A DNA stretch of 64,000 bases from Tepidimonas ignava (lineage in GTDB: Bacteria; Pseudomonadota; Gammaproteobacteria; Burkholderiales; Burkholderiaceae_C). The notes beneath the pieces were generated by a model. That model ran no database searches. It was not told where the DNA came from and worked only from the letters and a program-made list of their open reading frames with translations. This document shows, piece by piece, positions 8,711 through 16,356 of this stretch. The translations under genes and the position numbers were made by a program. How positions within the stretch are numbered: position 1 is the first letter of the stretch; every line of letters starts with the position of its first letter. The DNA lies in contig NZ_SMAH01000004.1 of the NCBI RefSeq assembly GCF_004342625.1, forward strand, positions 62,001 to 126,000. The letters run 5' to 3'.

Positions 8711-9568
8711 ATGGCCCTGCTCAACGCCGACCTGCACTGCCACTCCACCGTCTCGGACGGCACGCTGGACCCCGAAGCGCTGGCCGCGCGCGCGCACGCC
8801 AACGGCGTGGAGCTGTGGGCGCTGACCGACCACGACGAAGTGGGCGGCCAGCACCGCGCCGCCGCCGCCGCGCGGGCCCTGGGCCTGCCGTACCTGTGCG
8901 GGGTGGAGATTTCCGTCACCTTCGCGGGCTTGACGGTGCACATCGTCGGGCTGGGCATCGACCCGGACGACCCGCAACTCCTGCACGGGCTGGCCCAGAC
9001 GCGCGGCGGGCGCGAGCGCCGTGCCCGCGCGATGGCCGAACAGCTCGCCGCGGTCGGCATCCGCGGCGCCTTCGAGGGCGCGCTGCAGTACGTCGGCAAC
9101 CCGGAGCTGATCTCGCGCACGCACTTTGCGCGCTACCTGGTCGAGACCGGCGTGTGCAGCGACACGCACGAGGTGTTTCGCCGCTTCCTGACCGAAGGCA
9201 AGCCCGGCTTTGTCGAACACCAGTGGGCCAAGCTGGGCGATGCGGTGCGCTGGATCCGCGAGGCGGGTGGCGTGGCCGTCATCGCCCACCCGGCGCGCTA
9301 CGCCCACCCCAACCCGACGCAGGAGTACGCGCTGTTTGCCGAGTTCAAAGCGCACGGTGGCCAGGCGGTCGAGGTCGTCACCGGCAGCCACAGCAACGCC
9401 GAGATGGTGCGCTACGCCGACCTGGCGCTGGAGTTTGGGCTGGCGGCCTCGCGTGGCAGCGACTTCCACAGCCCCACCGAATCGCACTGCGACCTGGGGG
9501 CGCTGCCGTACCTGGACGGGCGCCTGACCCCGGTGTGGGAGCTGCTGACCGACCGCGTGCTGCACTGA
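8711..9568 (+). CDS. PHP-domain 3',5'-nucleoside bisphosphate phosphatase (Rnm/YciV-like)
   Basis: This 285-residue protein has the polymerase-and-histidinol-phosphatase (PHP) fold. Metal ligands are in order: DLHCHSTVSDG (H9, H11, D16), TDHD (D40, H41), GVEIS (E66), AHPAR, and a final DFHSP. In E. coli the orthologue YciV/Rnm removes the 3' phosphate from 3',5'-bisphosphonucleotides and trims RNA 5' ends. The neighbour yciO is also the neighbour of yciV in E. coli, which supports this assignment. The start is the ATG at 8711; an ATG at 8699 is within the -10 hexamer and is unlikely. Confidence 0.88.
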   Translation: MALLNADLHCHSTVSDGTLDPEALAARAHANGVELWALTDHDEVGGQHRAAAAARALGLPYLCGVEISVTFAGLTVHIVGLGIDPDDPQLLHGLAQTRGGRERRARAMAEQLAAVGIRGAFEGALQYVGNPELISRTHFARYLVETGVCSDTHEVFRRFLTEGKPGFVEHQWAKLGDAVRWIREAGGVAVIAHPARYAHPNPTQEYALFAEFKAHGGQAVEVVTGSHSNAEMVRYADLALEFGLAASRGSDFHSPTESHCDLGALPYLDGRLTPVWELLTDRVLH

Positions 9569-9586
9569 CACCCAGGCGCGCCCGCC

Positions 9587-10225
9587 ATGGCCCAACGGTT
9601 TGAGCTGCACCCCGTCAACCCCCAGCCGCGTCTGCTGCGCCAAGCCGTGCAGGCGCTGCAGGGCGGCGGCGTGCTGGCCGTGCCCACCGACTCCAGCTAC
9701 GCGCTGGTGTGCCACCTGGACGACAAGGGCGCCGTGGAGCGGCTGCGTCGCATCCGCGGCGTGGACGAGCGCCACCACCTGACGCTGCTGTGCCGTGACC
9801 TGTCGGAGCTGGCGCAGTACGCCCGTGTGGACAACCGCCAGTACCGCTTGCTCAAGGCCGCCACGCCGGGGCCCTACACCTTCATCCTCGAAGCCACCAA
9901 GGAAGTGCCGCGGCGCGTCAGCCACCCGGCGCGCAAAACCATCGGCCTGCGCGTGCCCGACCACGCGGTGACGCTGGCGCTGCTGCAAGGCCACGGCGCG
10001 CCGCTGCTGGCCACCACGCTGCTGCTGCCCGGCGACGACACGCCGCTCAACGACGCGCACGAGATCCAGACGCGGCTGCAGCACGAGCTGGCCGCGGTGC
10101 TGGATGCGGGCGCCTGCCCTGCCGAGCCGACCACGGTGGTGGACCTCACCCCCATGGGGCGCGGCGACGATCCGGTGGTCATCCGCCACGGACGCGGGGC
10201 ACTGGCGGCCTTGGGCCTGGCCTGA
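9587..10225 (+). CDS. yciO: YciO-type threonylcarbamoyl-AMP synthase-like protein
   Basis: This is a YrdC/Sua5-domain protein of 212 residues, aligning end to end with E. coli YciO: it opens with HPVNPQPRLLRQAV, then GGVLAVPTDSSYAL, CRDLSELAQYARVDN, PGPYTFILEATKEVPRR, RKTIGLRVP and PTTVVDLT. TsaC/Sua5 proteins make threonylcarbamoyl-AMP for the t6A modification of ANN-decoding tRNAs. YciO proteins share the fold and bind RNA, but replace the KPL segment of TsaC (here HHLTLL), and their own role is less certain. I therefore keep it apart from TsaC. It starts 18 bases after the PHP gene and is probably cotranscribed with it. Confidence 0.9.
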   Translation: MAQRFELHPVNPQPRLLRQAVQALQGGGVLAVPTDSSYALVCHLDDKGAVERLRRIRGVDERHHLTLLCRDLSELAQYARVDNRQYRLLKAATPGPYTFILEATKEVPRRVSHPARKTIGLRVPDHAVTLALLQGHGAPLLATTLLLPGDDTPLNDAHEIQTRLQHELAAVLDAGACPAEPTTVVDLTPMGRGDDPVVIRHGRGALAALGLA

Positions 10226-10250
10226 CCCAAGCGGCTGCGACAATACGCGC

Positions 10251-10919
10251 ATGGACCTCGCCGCGTTGATCCAAACCGTCGCCGTGTACGCGCTGCCGGT
10301 GCTGTTCGCCATCACCGTGCACGAAGCCGCGCACGGCTACGCCGCGCGCCACTTCGGCGACCCCACGGCCGAGCGGCTGGGCCGCATCACGCTCAACCCG
10401 TTGCCGCACATCGACCCCATCGGCACCGTGCTGATGCCGCTGCTGCTGTACTTTGCCACCGCGGGCAACTTCCTGTTCGGCTACGCCAAACCGGTGCCGG
10501 TGGATTTTGGGCGCCTGCGCCACCCCAAGCGCGACATGGTCTGGGTGGCGCTGGCCGGCCCCGGCGCCAACCTGGCGCAGGCGCTGCTGTGGGCGGCGCT
10601 GGGCTACCTGCTGGCGGCGCTGGCCATCGAAGAGCCGTTCTTTCACAGCATGGCGCGCGCCGGCGTGCTGGTCAACGTGGTGATGTTCGCCTTCAACCTG
10701 TTTCCGCTGCCGCCGCTGGACGGCGGACGCATCCTGGTGGGCCTGCTGCCGCTGCGCCAGGCGCTGGCGCTGTCGCGCGTGGAGCCGTACGGCTTTTTTA
10801 TCGTGATGGCGTTGGTCATCACCGGTGTCGTCAGCGCGCTGTGGCTGCGTCCGTTGATGCAGTTGACCCTGCAGGCCATCCAACTGGTGCTGGCGCCGCT
10901 GCGCTGGCTGCTGTTCTGA
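10251..10919 (+). CDS. M50-family (site-2 type) membrane zinc metalloprotease
   Basis: This 222-residue integral membrane protein carries the zinc motif HEAAH (H24, E25, H28) in its first hydrophobic segment and the third ligand in NLFPLPPLDGGR (D157) in a later one, the hallmark of intramembrane S2P/M50 proteases of the short SpoIVFB-like (M50B) class. It has four to six hydrophobic segments and no PDZ domain, so it is not RseP. Substrates are unknown. A GACAAT -10-like element ends 7 bases before the ATG at 10251; a frame starting upstream inside yciO was rejected. It lies between yciO and trpS on the same strand. Confidence 0.88.
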   Translation: MDLAALIQTVAVYALPVLFAITVHEAAHGYAARHFGDPTAERLGRITLNPLPHIDPIGTVLMPLLLYFATAGNFLFGYAKPVPVDFGRLRHPKRDMVWVALAGPGANLAQALLWAALGYLLAALAIEEPFFHSMARAGVLVNVVMFAFNLFPLPPLDGGRILVGLLPLRQALALSRVEPYGFFIVMALVITGVVSALWLRPLMQLTLQAIQLVLAPLRWLLF

Positions 10920-10950
10920 CGCCCTACCCCACCTGTCGTCTGTTCCGATC

Positions 10951-12249
10951 ATGCCAACCCCCGCAACCGTGCGCGTCCTCACCGGCATCAAGCCCTCGGG
11001 CACCCCCCACCTGGGCAACTACGTCGGGGCCATTCGCCCCACCGTGCGCGCCAGCCGCGAGCCGGGCATCGAAAGCTTTCTGTTCCTGGCCGATTACCAC
11101 GCCCTCATCTCCACCCACGACCCGGTGCGCGTGCAGCGCTCGACGCTGGACATCGCCGCCACCTGGATCGCCTGTGGGCTGGACCCGGAGCGCGTGACGT
11201 TTTACCGCCAGTCCGACATCCCGGAAATCCCGGAACTGACCTGGCTGCTGTCGTGCGTGTGCGGCAAGGGGCTGCTCAACCGCGCGCACGCCTACAAGGC
11301 CGCGGTGGACAAAAACGTCGCCGACGGGCGCGACCCCGACGACGGCGTGACGATGGGGCTGTTCATGTACCCGGTGCTGATGGCGGCCGACATTCTGATG
11401 TTCAACGCCCACCGCGTGCCCGTGGGGCGCGACCAGATCCAGCACGTGGAAATGGCGCGCGACCTGGCCGCCAGCTTCAACCACCGCTACGGCGAACACT
11501 TCACGCTGCCCGAGGCGGTCATCGACGAGCAAGTGGCCACGCTGCCCGGCCTGGACGGGCGCAAGATGAGCAAGAGCTACGACAACGTCATTCCGCTGTT
11601 TGCGCCGCGCGAGCAACTGCGCCGCCTCATCATGGGCATCGTCACCGACTCGCGCGCGCCGGGCGAACCCAAACCCACCGAGGGCAACGCCGTGTTCCAG
11701 CTCTACCAGGCGTTCGCCAGCGCCGACGAAACCGCACAGTTCGCGCGCGACCTGGCCGCCGGCCTCGCCTGGAGCGAAGCCAAGCAGCGCCTGTTCGAGC
11801 GCATCGACCGCGAAATCGCGCCGCTGCGCGCCACCTACGACGACTTGATGGCCGACCCCGCGCGCGTCGAAGCCATCTTGCAAGCCGGTGCTGCCAAGGC
11901 ACGCGCGGTGACCACACCGCTGGCGCAGCGGCTGCGGCGGGCGGTTGGCCTGCGGTCGCTGGCCGACCTGGCCCCTGCGCCCACACCCGCCACCGACGCC
12001 AAGGCCGCGCGCCCCATGTTCAAACAATACCGCGAGGCCAACGGGCGGTTTTACTTCAAGCTCACCGACGCCAAAGGCCACCTGCTGCTGCAAAGCACGG
12101 GCTTCGAGTCCCCGCGCCAGGCCGGCCAGGCGGTGGCGCGGCTCAAAGCCGAGGGCTGGGCCGCCTGCGCCGATCTGCACGAGCAGGTGGCGGCCCACGC
12201 CGACGCCGAGCAGGTCGAAGCCGCGCTGGCGCTGCTGCGCGACGCCTGA
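10951..12249 (+). CDS. trpS: Tryptophan--tRNA ligase with C-terminal extension
   Basis: TrpRS is a class Ic synthetase that charges tRNA-Trp. The catalytic core (about residues 5-345) shows the HIGH-equivalent PHLGNY at 19-24 and KMSKS at 205-209, with GRDQIQHVEMARDLA between them. At 432 residues it is about 90 longer than the E. coli enzyme. A low-complexity linker (APAPTPATDAKAA) leads to an added domain at about 355-432, beginning MFKQYREANGRFYFKL, that resembles the YegP/DUF1508 fold. The extension is in frame and clearly translated; its function is not known to me. The tRNA-Ser gene follows 44 bases downstream. Confidence 0.96.
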   Translation: MPTPATVRVLTGIKPSGTPHLGNYVGAIRPTVRASREPGIESFLFLADYHALISTHDPVRVQRSTLDIAATWIACGLDPERVTFYRQSDIPEIPELTWLLSCVCGKGLLNRAHAYKAAVDKNVADGRDPDDGVTMGLFMYPVLMAADILMFNAHRVPVGRDQIQHVEMARDLAASFNHRYGEHFTLPEAVIDEQVATLPGLDGRKMSKSYDNVIPLFAPREQLRRLIMGIVTDSRAPGEPKPTEGNAVFQLYQAFASADETAQFARDLAAGLAWSEAKQRLFERIDREIAPLRATYDDLMADPARVEAILQAGAAKARAVTTPLAQRLRRAVGLRSLADLAPAPTPATDAKAARPMFKQYREANGRFYFKLTDAKGHLLLQSTGFESPRQAGQAVARLKAEGWAACADLHEQVAAHADAEQVEAALALLRDA

Positions 12250-12266
12250 ACCAGCCCGCGGCCTGC

Positions 12267-12272
12267 TACAAT
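12267..12272 (+). promoter_or_regulatory. -10 element of tRNA-Ser
   Basis: TACAAT at 12267-12272 lies 21 bases ahead of the mature tRNA 5' end. A start point about 7 bases downstream would give a short 5' leader for RNase P. The -35 region overlaps the trpS stop codon and is not close to consensus. Confidence 0.45.
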
Positions 12273-12293
12273 GCGGAGCTTCGGTTCGACCGC

Positions 12294-12386
12294 GGAGAGA
12301 TGGCAGAGTGGTCGAATGCGCCGGACTCGAAATCCGGTATACGGGTCTTCCCCGTATCGAGGGTTCGAATCCCTCTCTCTCCGCCA
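12294..12386 (+). tRNA. tRNA-Ser (anticodon CGA)
   Basis: The gene folds as a class II tRNA. The acceptor stem is GGAGAGA with TCTCTCC, the anticodon arm is CCGGA-CTCGAAA-TCCGG giving anticodon CGA (reads UCG), and a long variable arm with paired ACGGG/CCCGT identifies serine rather than a short-arm tRNA. The T arm is GAGGG-TTCGAAT-CCCTC. Discriminator G and an encoded CCA end at 12386. Confidence 0.95.
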
Positions 12387-12425
12387 CCGCATCCGGCCCC
12401 AAGAGGGCCAGCCGTTCGGATGCGG
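12387..12425 (+). terminator. Stem-loop immediately after tRNA-Ser
   Basis: CCGCATCCG (12387-12395) is exactly complementary to CGGATGCGG (12417-12425). A second inner stem GGCCC/GGGCC (12395-12399 with 12405-12409) can form inside the loop. The structure starts at the first base after CCA, as expected for a tRNA 3' trailer terminator, but no T-run follows. The rest of the gap to 12646 (about 220 bases) shows no gene. An extended -10-like TGCTACAAA at 12588-12596 may serve the following gene. Confidence 0.45.
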
Positions 12426-12646
12426 GGGGCACCACGCATCAGCAGCATTTGGCCGCGCGTCGGCGCAAAGCGGCGCCCGCCACAGGGTCGATGGGGCGCC
12501 AAGGGCAGTGTGAACGACCGGCTCACCAGGCATCCACCCCGGGGCGCGGCGTCGGTGCGCGTTGCGGTCGTAGGGTCTGGGACTGTGCTACAAAGCCAGT
12601 GTGGAGCGTGGCGTAGGCCGCGCCGCCCAACCATCGTCCTTCGACC

Positions 12647-15037
12647 ATGTGGAATTCCTTGCGTGCGCGGCTGTGGTTGATCATCGCCTTGGCGGTGGTG
12701 CCACTGTTGGCGCTGTCGTACCTGGACCACCAGCGCCAGCGGCAGCAGGCGGTGGCGGCCATTGCGGCCGAGGTGCACGCCGTGCGCGCGGCGGTACTGG
12801 CGCGCGAACGTGACGTGCAAACCGAGCTGCGGCGCGTGCTGACGATGATGTCGCGCGCGGACGAAGTCTCCGACGCCGCCCCCGCCGCCTGCAACGGCCT
12901 GGCCGCGCGGCTGATGCTGGCGTACCCCACGTTCAACAACCTCGGGGCCGTGCGTCCTGACGGCACGGTGTTTTGCAGCGGCCGTCCTGCGCCACCAGGG
13001 ACGACGTTGCCGGTGCGTGTCAACGACCGCGCATGGTTCCAGGCCACGCTGCAGGCCTACGACATGACCGCCGGGGAGCTGGTCGTGGGCCGCATCAGCG
13101 GTCGCCGTGGCCTCGTGTACGGCTACCCCGTGCGCGACGACCAGGGCACCCTGCAAATGGCCTTGTTTGCCGCGCTGCAAAAGGAGTGGTTCGACGACCT
13201 GGTGCGCGCTTCCAGCCTGCCGCCCGGCTGGCAGGCCCATGTCGTCGACGGTGAAGGGCATGTGCTGAGCTCGATGCCCGGCACCGACGCGGCGGCGCTG
13301 CGCCAGCTGTTCATGCAACTGCGCCGCGCCGACCCCGCACGCTCGGTGGCGGAGTTTCACGAGCTTGCCGCCCCGGACGGTCCACCCACCCTGGCCGGGC
13401 TGATCCCGCTGCGCTTGGCCATGCAGCCGTTGTACGTGGTGGCCCACAGCAACCCCGAGCGCGGGCTGTCGGTGGTTGAACGCACGTTCCTGTGGCGCTT
13501 GGTCGGGTTGGTGTTGTTGGCCACCACGTTGGTGGTGTTCACGCGCCACCAGGTGTACGTGCTGATCGAACGCTGGATCCACCGCCTGCGCAAGGCCCTC
13601 GACGCCATCGGCCAGGGCCGCTTCGAGCCGCCCTTCGCCCGACCCTCGCCGGTGCGTGAGCTGGGGGCGGTGGAAACGGCGATCAACCAGATGGCCGACG
13701 CGCTGCGCCGCCACCGCGACGACCTGCACCACCTCACGCACCACGACCCGCTGACCGGACTGCCCAACCGCGTCTTGCTGCGCGACCGCCTGGAACACGC
13801 CATCCAAAGCTGCGTGCGCCACCAGCGCTACGCCGCGTTGCTGCTGGTGGACATCGACCGCTTCAAACACATCAACGACACGTTCGGTCACGACGCCGGC
13901 GACGCCGTGCTGCGCCAAGCGGCCCAACGGCTGCGGCAAGCGGTGCGCGAACAAGACACCGTGGCCCGCCTGGGCGATGACGCCTTTGCCGTGGTGTTGG
14001 AGGATTTGCCGGCCACGGCACCGCAGGCCGCCAGCACCGCCGAACGGCTGGCGCACAAAGTGCAAACCGCGATGCTGCAACCCTACGCGTGGGATGACCA
14101 ACAGCCGCCGTATTACGCCACGGCCAGCATCGGGCTGACCCTGTTCGATGGCGACAGTGTGCACGCCGACGCCGTGCTGCGCCAGGCCGAAGTGGCGCTG
14201 TTTCGCGTCAAAGAGGAAGGACGCAACGGTATTCGCTTTTTCAGCGACGAGCTGCAAGCCATCGTGCGCACCCGCGTGCACACCGAGCAGGGTTTGCGCG
14301 AGGCGCTGCAACGCCGGCAGTTTGTGGCGTTTTTGCAGTCCCAGTGCGACGCGGATGGCCGTGTGCTGGGCGCCGAGGTGTTGTTGCGCTGGCAGCACGA
14401 CGACGGCACCTACAGCCCGCCGGGCACCTTCATCGACGTTGCCGAAGAGACTGGACTGATCGTTCCGATGGGCGAATGGGTGTTGCGCGACACCTGCGAG
14501 CGTCTGCGGCGCTGGTCCCACGACCCGCGCCTGCAAGCGCTATCCCTCAGCGTCAACGTCAGCCCACGCCAGTTCCGTGAGCGCGACTTTGTCGAGCGCG
14601 TGCTGACCATCTTGGACGAAACCGGCGCCCCACCCGATCGCCTGACACTGGAAATCACCGAGAGCGTCGTGTTGGGCGACCTCCACGGCACCGCCCAACG
14701 CTTGGCGCCGTTGCGGGCGCGTGGCGTGCACATTTCGTTGGACGACTTCGGCACCGGCTACGCGTCGCTGGCGTACCTGACCGCGTTGCCGCTGGACGAA
14801 CTCAAAATCGACCAGACCTTTGTGCGCGAGGCCAGCACGCGCGAACGCGACCGGACGGTGGTGCGCGCCATCGTCGAGCTGGCGCGCACCCTGGGGCTGC
14901 GCACCGTGGCCGAGGGCGTCGAAACCGATGACCAGCGCCGCTGGCTGCGCGAACTGGGCTGCGAGCGGCTGCAAGGCTACGCGCTGGGCCGACCGACACC
15001 GGCCAGCGAATGGGAATCGATGGTGCCGCTTGTCTGA
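12647..15037 (+). CDS. Membrane GGDEF-EAL protein, probable cyclic-di-GMP phosphodiesterase
   Basis: The 796-residue protein has a first membrane helix at about 8-25, a periplasmic Cache-like sensor domain to about 280 (DRAWFQATLQ and GYPVRDDQG resemble dCache motifs), a second helix at about 283-300, a HAMP-like segment, a GGDEF domain (360-535) and an EAL domain (550-790). The GGDEF signature reads RLGDDAF instead of RxGGDEF, so cyclase activity is unlikely. The EAL domain keeps the key residues: EVLLRW (E577), NVSPRQF, ITES, LDDFGTGYASL (D699, D700), K720 in LKID, AEGVET and QGY. I infer c-di-GMP hydrolysis controlled by a periplasmic signal. Its last codons overlap an opposing tRNA-Thr gene. 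Confidence 0.93.
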   Translation: MWNSLRARLWLIIALAVVPLLALSYLDHQRQRQQAVAAIAAEVHAVRAAVLARERDVQTELRRVLTMMSRADEVSDAAPAACNGLAARLMLAYPTFNNLGAVRPDGTVFCSGRPAPPGTTLPVRVNDRAWFQATLQAYDMTAGELVVGRISGRRGLVYGYPVRDDQGTLQMALFAALQKEWFDDLVRASSLPPGWQAHVVDGEGHVLSSMPGTDAAALRQLFMQLRRADPARSVAEFHELAAPDGPPTLAGLIPLRLAMQPLYVVAHSNPERGLSVVERTFLWRLVGLVLLATTLVVFTRHQVYVLIERWIHRLRKALDAIGQGRFEPPFARPSPVRELGAVETAINQMADALRRHRDDLHHLTHHDPLTGLPNRVLLRDRLEHAIQSCVRHQRYAALLLVDIDRFKHINDTFGHDAGDAVLRQAAQRLRQAVREQDTVARLGDDAFAVVLEDLPATAPQAASTAERLAHKVQTAMLQPYAWDDQQPPYYATASIGLTLFDGDSVHADAVLRQAEVALFRVKEEGRNGIRFFSDELQAIVRTRVHTEQGLREALQRRQFVAFLQSQCDADGRVLGAEVLLRWQHDDGTYSPPGTFIDVAEETGLIVPMGEWVLRDTCERLRRWSHDPRLQALSLSVNVSPRQFRERDFVERVLTILDETGAPPDRLTLEITESVVLGDLHGTAQRLAPLRARGVHISLDDFGTGYASLAYLTALPLDELKIDQTFVREASTRERDRTVVRAIVELARTLGLRTVAEGVETDDQRRWLRELGCERLQGYALGRPTPASEWESMVPLV

Positions 15038-15096
15038 CTCGAACAGACGACCTACCGCTTACAAGGCGGGTGCTCTACCAACTGAGCTAAAGCGGC
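15021..15096 (-). tRNA. tRNA-Thr (anticodon TGT)
   Basis: Read on the minus strand, the acceptor stem GCCGCTT pairs with AAGCGGC. The D arm is GCTC-AGTTGGT-AGAGC, the anticodon loop CTTGTAA gives anticodon TGT, and the T arm is GTCTG-TTCGAGT-CAGAC. Discriminator A and encoded CCA end at 15021. The 3' end overlaps the last 17 bases of the GGDEF-EAL gene on the other strand. Confidence 0.95.
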
Positions 15097-15108
15097 ACGT
15101 AGAGCGCG

Positions 15109-15114
15109 ATTGTA
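15109..15114 (-). promoter_or_regulatory. -10 element of tRNA-Thr
   Basis: TACAAT on the minus strand (15114-15109) lies 12 bases before the mature tRNA 5' end. The matching -35 area falls in the 3' end of sspB and is poor. This suggests tRNA-Thr has its own promoter next to the sspB stop codon. Confidence 0.45.
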
Positions 15115-15118
15115 GCGG

Positions 15119-15631
15119 TCACTTGACCCGTTTGAGCGCCGGACGGCCGCCACGCGGGGGCGGTGGCGGCACGTCGTCGTCGCCACCGTCCGCGGCGGAG
15201 CCAGCGGCGGGCGCGGTCGGCTCGGCCGCGGGCGGCGTCACCACCTGCAAACGCTGCGGGCCCTTGCCGTGCGTCACCGGCGGCTGCGCCGCCTCCTCGC
15301 CCTCCGGTATCGGGTCGGGGTGAGGAAACGCCAGCCCCTGACCGTTTTCACGTGCGTAGATGCCCACGACGTTGCCCATCGGCACCACCACATCGCGCGG
15401 CACGCCGCCAAAGCGCGCGCGAAACGTCACCGCCTCGTTGTCCATGCGCAGGTTGGCGGTGGCGTCGTAGCTGACGTTGAGGATGATCTCGCCGTTGCGC
15501 ACGTACTCGCGCGGCACCTGCACCCGCGCGTCCACCGCGACGGCCATGTACGGCGTGAAGCCGTGGTCGGTGCACCATTCGTGCACCGCACGCACCAGGT
15601 ACGGGCGCAGCGAGGGCAGGTCGGCGTCCAT
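15119..15631 (-). CDS. sspB: ClpXP protease specificity-enhancing factor
   Basis: SspB binds ssrA-tagged peptides released by tmRNA and hands them to ClpXP. The 170-residue protein has the conserved substrate-binding domain (about 1-110: RPYLVRAVHEWCTDHGFTPY, then NVSYDATANLRMDNEAVTF and ARFGGVP), a long flexible Pro/Ala/Asp-rich linker, and the terminal ClpX-docking peptide GRPALKRVK, which matches the RPALRVVK tail of E. coli SspB closely. The start at 15631 shares one base with the sspA stop (TGATG), so the pair is coupled as in E. coli. Confidence 0.94.
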   Translation of the reverse strand: MDADLPSLRPYLVRAVHEWCTDHGFTPYMAVAVDARVQVPREYVRNGEIILNVSYDATANLRMDNEAVTFRARFGGVPRDVVVPMGNVVGIYARENGQGLAFPHPDPIPEGEEAAQPPVTHGKGPQRLQVVTPPAAEPTAPAAGSAADGGDDDVPPPPPRGGRPALKRVK

Positions 15632-16242
15632 CACTTGCGCATGACCTTTTCGGACGGCGTCAGCGCCTCGATGAACGCCGGGCGCGAAAAGATGCGCTCG
15701 GCGTACTTGAGCAGCGGCGCGGCGTTCTTGTTGAGCTCGATGCCGTAGTGGTCCAGGCGCCACAGCAGCGGGGCGATGGCCACGTCCAGCATCGAAAAGT
15801 TTTCGCCCAGCATGTATTTGTTCTTCAAAAACACCGGCGCGAGTTGCGTCAGGCGCTCACGGATGTGCGCGCGCGCCTTGTCGAGCTGCTTGTCGGTGGG
15901 CTTGGGCGTGCGCTGCTCCAGCACCGACACGTGGGTGAACAGCTCTTTTTCGAAGTTGAGCAAAAACAGCCGCACGCGCGCGCGGTCCACCGGGTCGCCC
16001 GGCATCAGCTGCGGGTGCGGAAAGCGCTCGTCGATGTATTCGTTGATGATGTTCGATTCGTACAGGATCAGGTCGCGCTCGACCAAAATCGGCACCTGCC
16101 CGTACGGGTTCATCACCGAAATATCCTCGGGCTTGTTGTACAGATCCACGTCGCGGATCTCGAAATCCATGCCCTTTTCGAACAACACGAAACGGCAGCG
16201 GTGCGAATACGGACAGGTCGTGCCCGAATACAAGACCATCAT
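15631..16242 (-). CDS. sspA: Stringent starvation protein A (GST-fold)
   Basis: SspA associates with RNA polymerase and supports transcription in stationary phase and acid stress. It has a glutathione S-transferase fold without known GST activity. The 203-residue product opens MMVLYSGTTCPYSHRCRFVL, with a thioredoxin-like domain to about 80 containing YGQVPILVERDLILYESNII, and a helical C-terminal domain ending SRPAFIEALTPSEKVMRK. I chose the first of two adjacent ATGs (16242); a longer frame runs into the upstream terminator. sspB follows directly. It lies downstream of petC but is separated by a strong terminator. Confidence 0.94.
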   Translation of the reverse strand: MMVLYSGTTCPYSHRCRFVLFEKGMDFEIRDVDLYNKPEDISVMNPYGQVPILVERDLILYESNIINEYIDERFPHPQLMPGDPVDRARVRLFLLNFEKELFTHVSVLEQRTPKPTDKQLDKARAHIRERLTQLAPVFLKNKYMLGENFSMLDVAIAPLLWRLDHYGIELNKNAAPLLKYAERIFSRPAFIEALTPSEKVMRK

Positions 16243-16272
16243 GGCGTTGTCGCTCCTGGCGAAGTTCCAAGC

Positions 16273-16314
16273 AAAAAACAGTGGGCGGCCGCCCGCCGGC
16301 GGCCCCACCCACTG
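16273..16314 (-). terminator. Rho-independent terminator after petC
   Basis: On the minus strand CAGTGGG (16314-16308) pairs with CCCACTG (16285-16279), with a GC-rich inner stem between them, and is followed by six T residues (complement of the A-run at 16273-16278). This is a textbook intrinsic terminator closing petABC before sspA. Confidence 0.85.
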
Positions 16315-16356
16315 TGGGGGTGACCCGGGCGGCGCGGCGCGCCGCTCAAATGGGGG

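Noticed and set aside
9587-10225. Assignment as TsaC/Sua5 (t6A synthase)
   Set aside because: The protein aligns along its full length with YciO and lacks the TsaC-type KPL segment, so the specific t6A role is not claimed.
7109-10315. A 1068-codon frame that fuses murJ with sequence antisense to the PHP and yciO genes
   Set aside because: Only the part from 8671 downward is MurJ. The front is antisense shadow; a divergent promoter lies between.
12266-14536. A 756-codon minus-strand frame opposite the GGDEF-EAL gene and tRNA-Ser
   Set aside because: It runs through a tRNA gene and reads as low-complexity His/Gln/Val-rich shadow sequence.
16325-16345. Second GC-rich inverted repeat downstream of petC
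   Set aside because: The self-complementary GCGGCGCG stretch leaves almost no loop and has no T-run; the better terminator is at 16273-16314.
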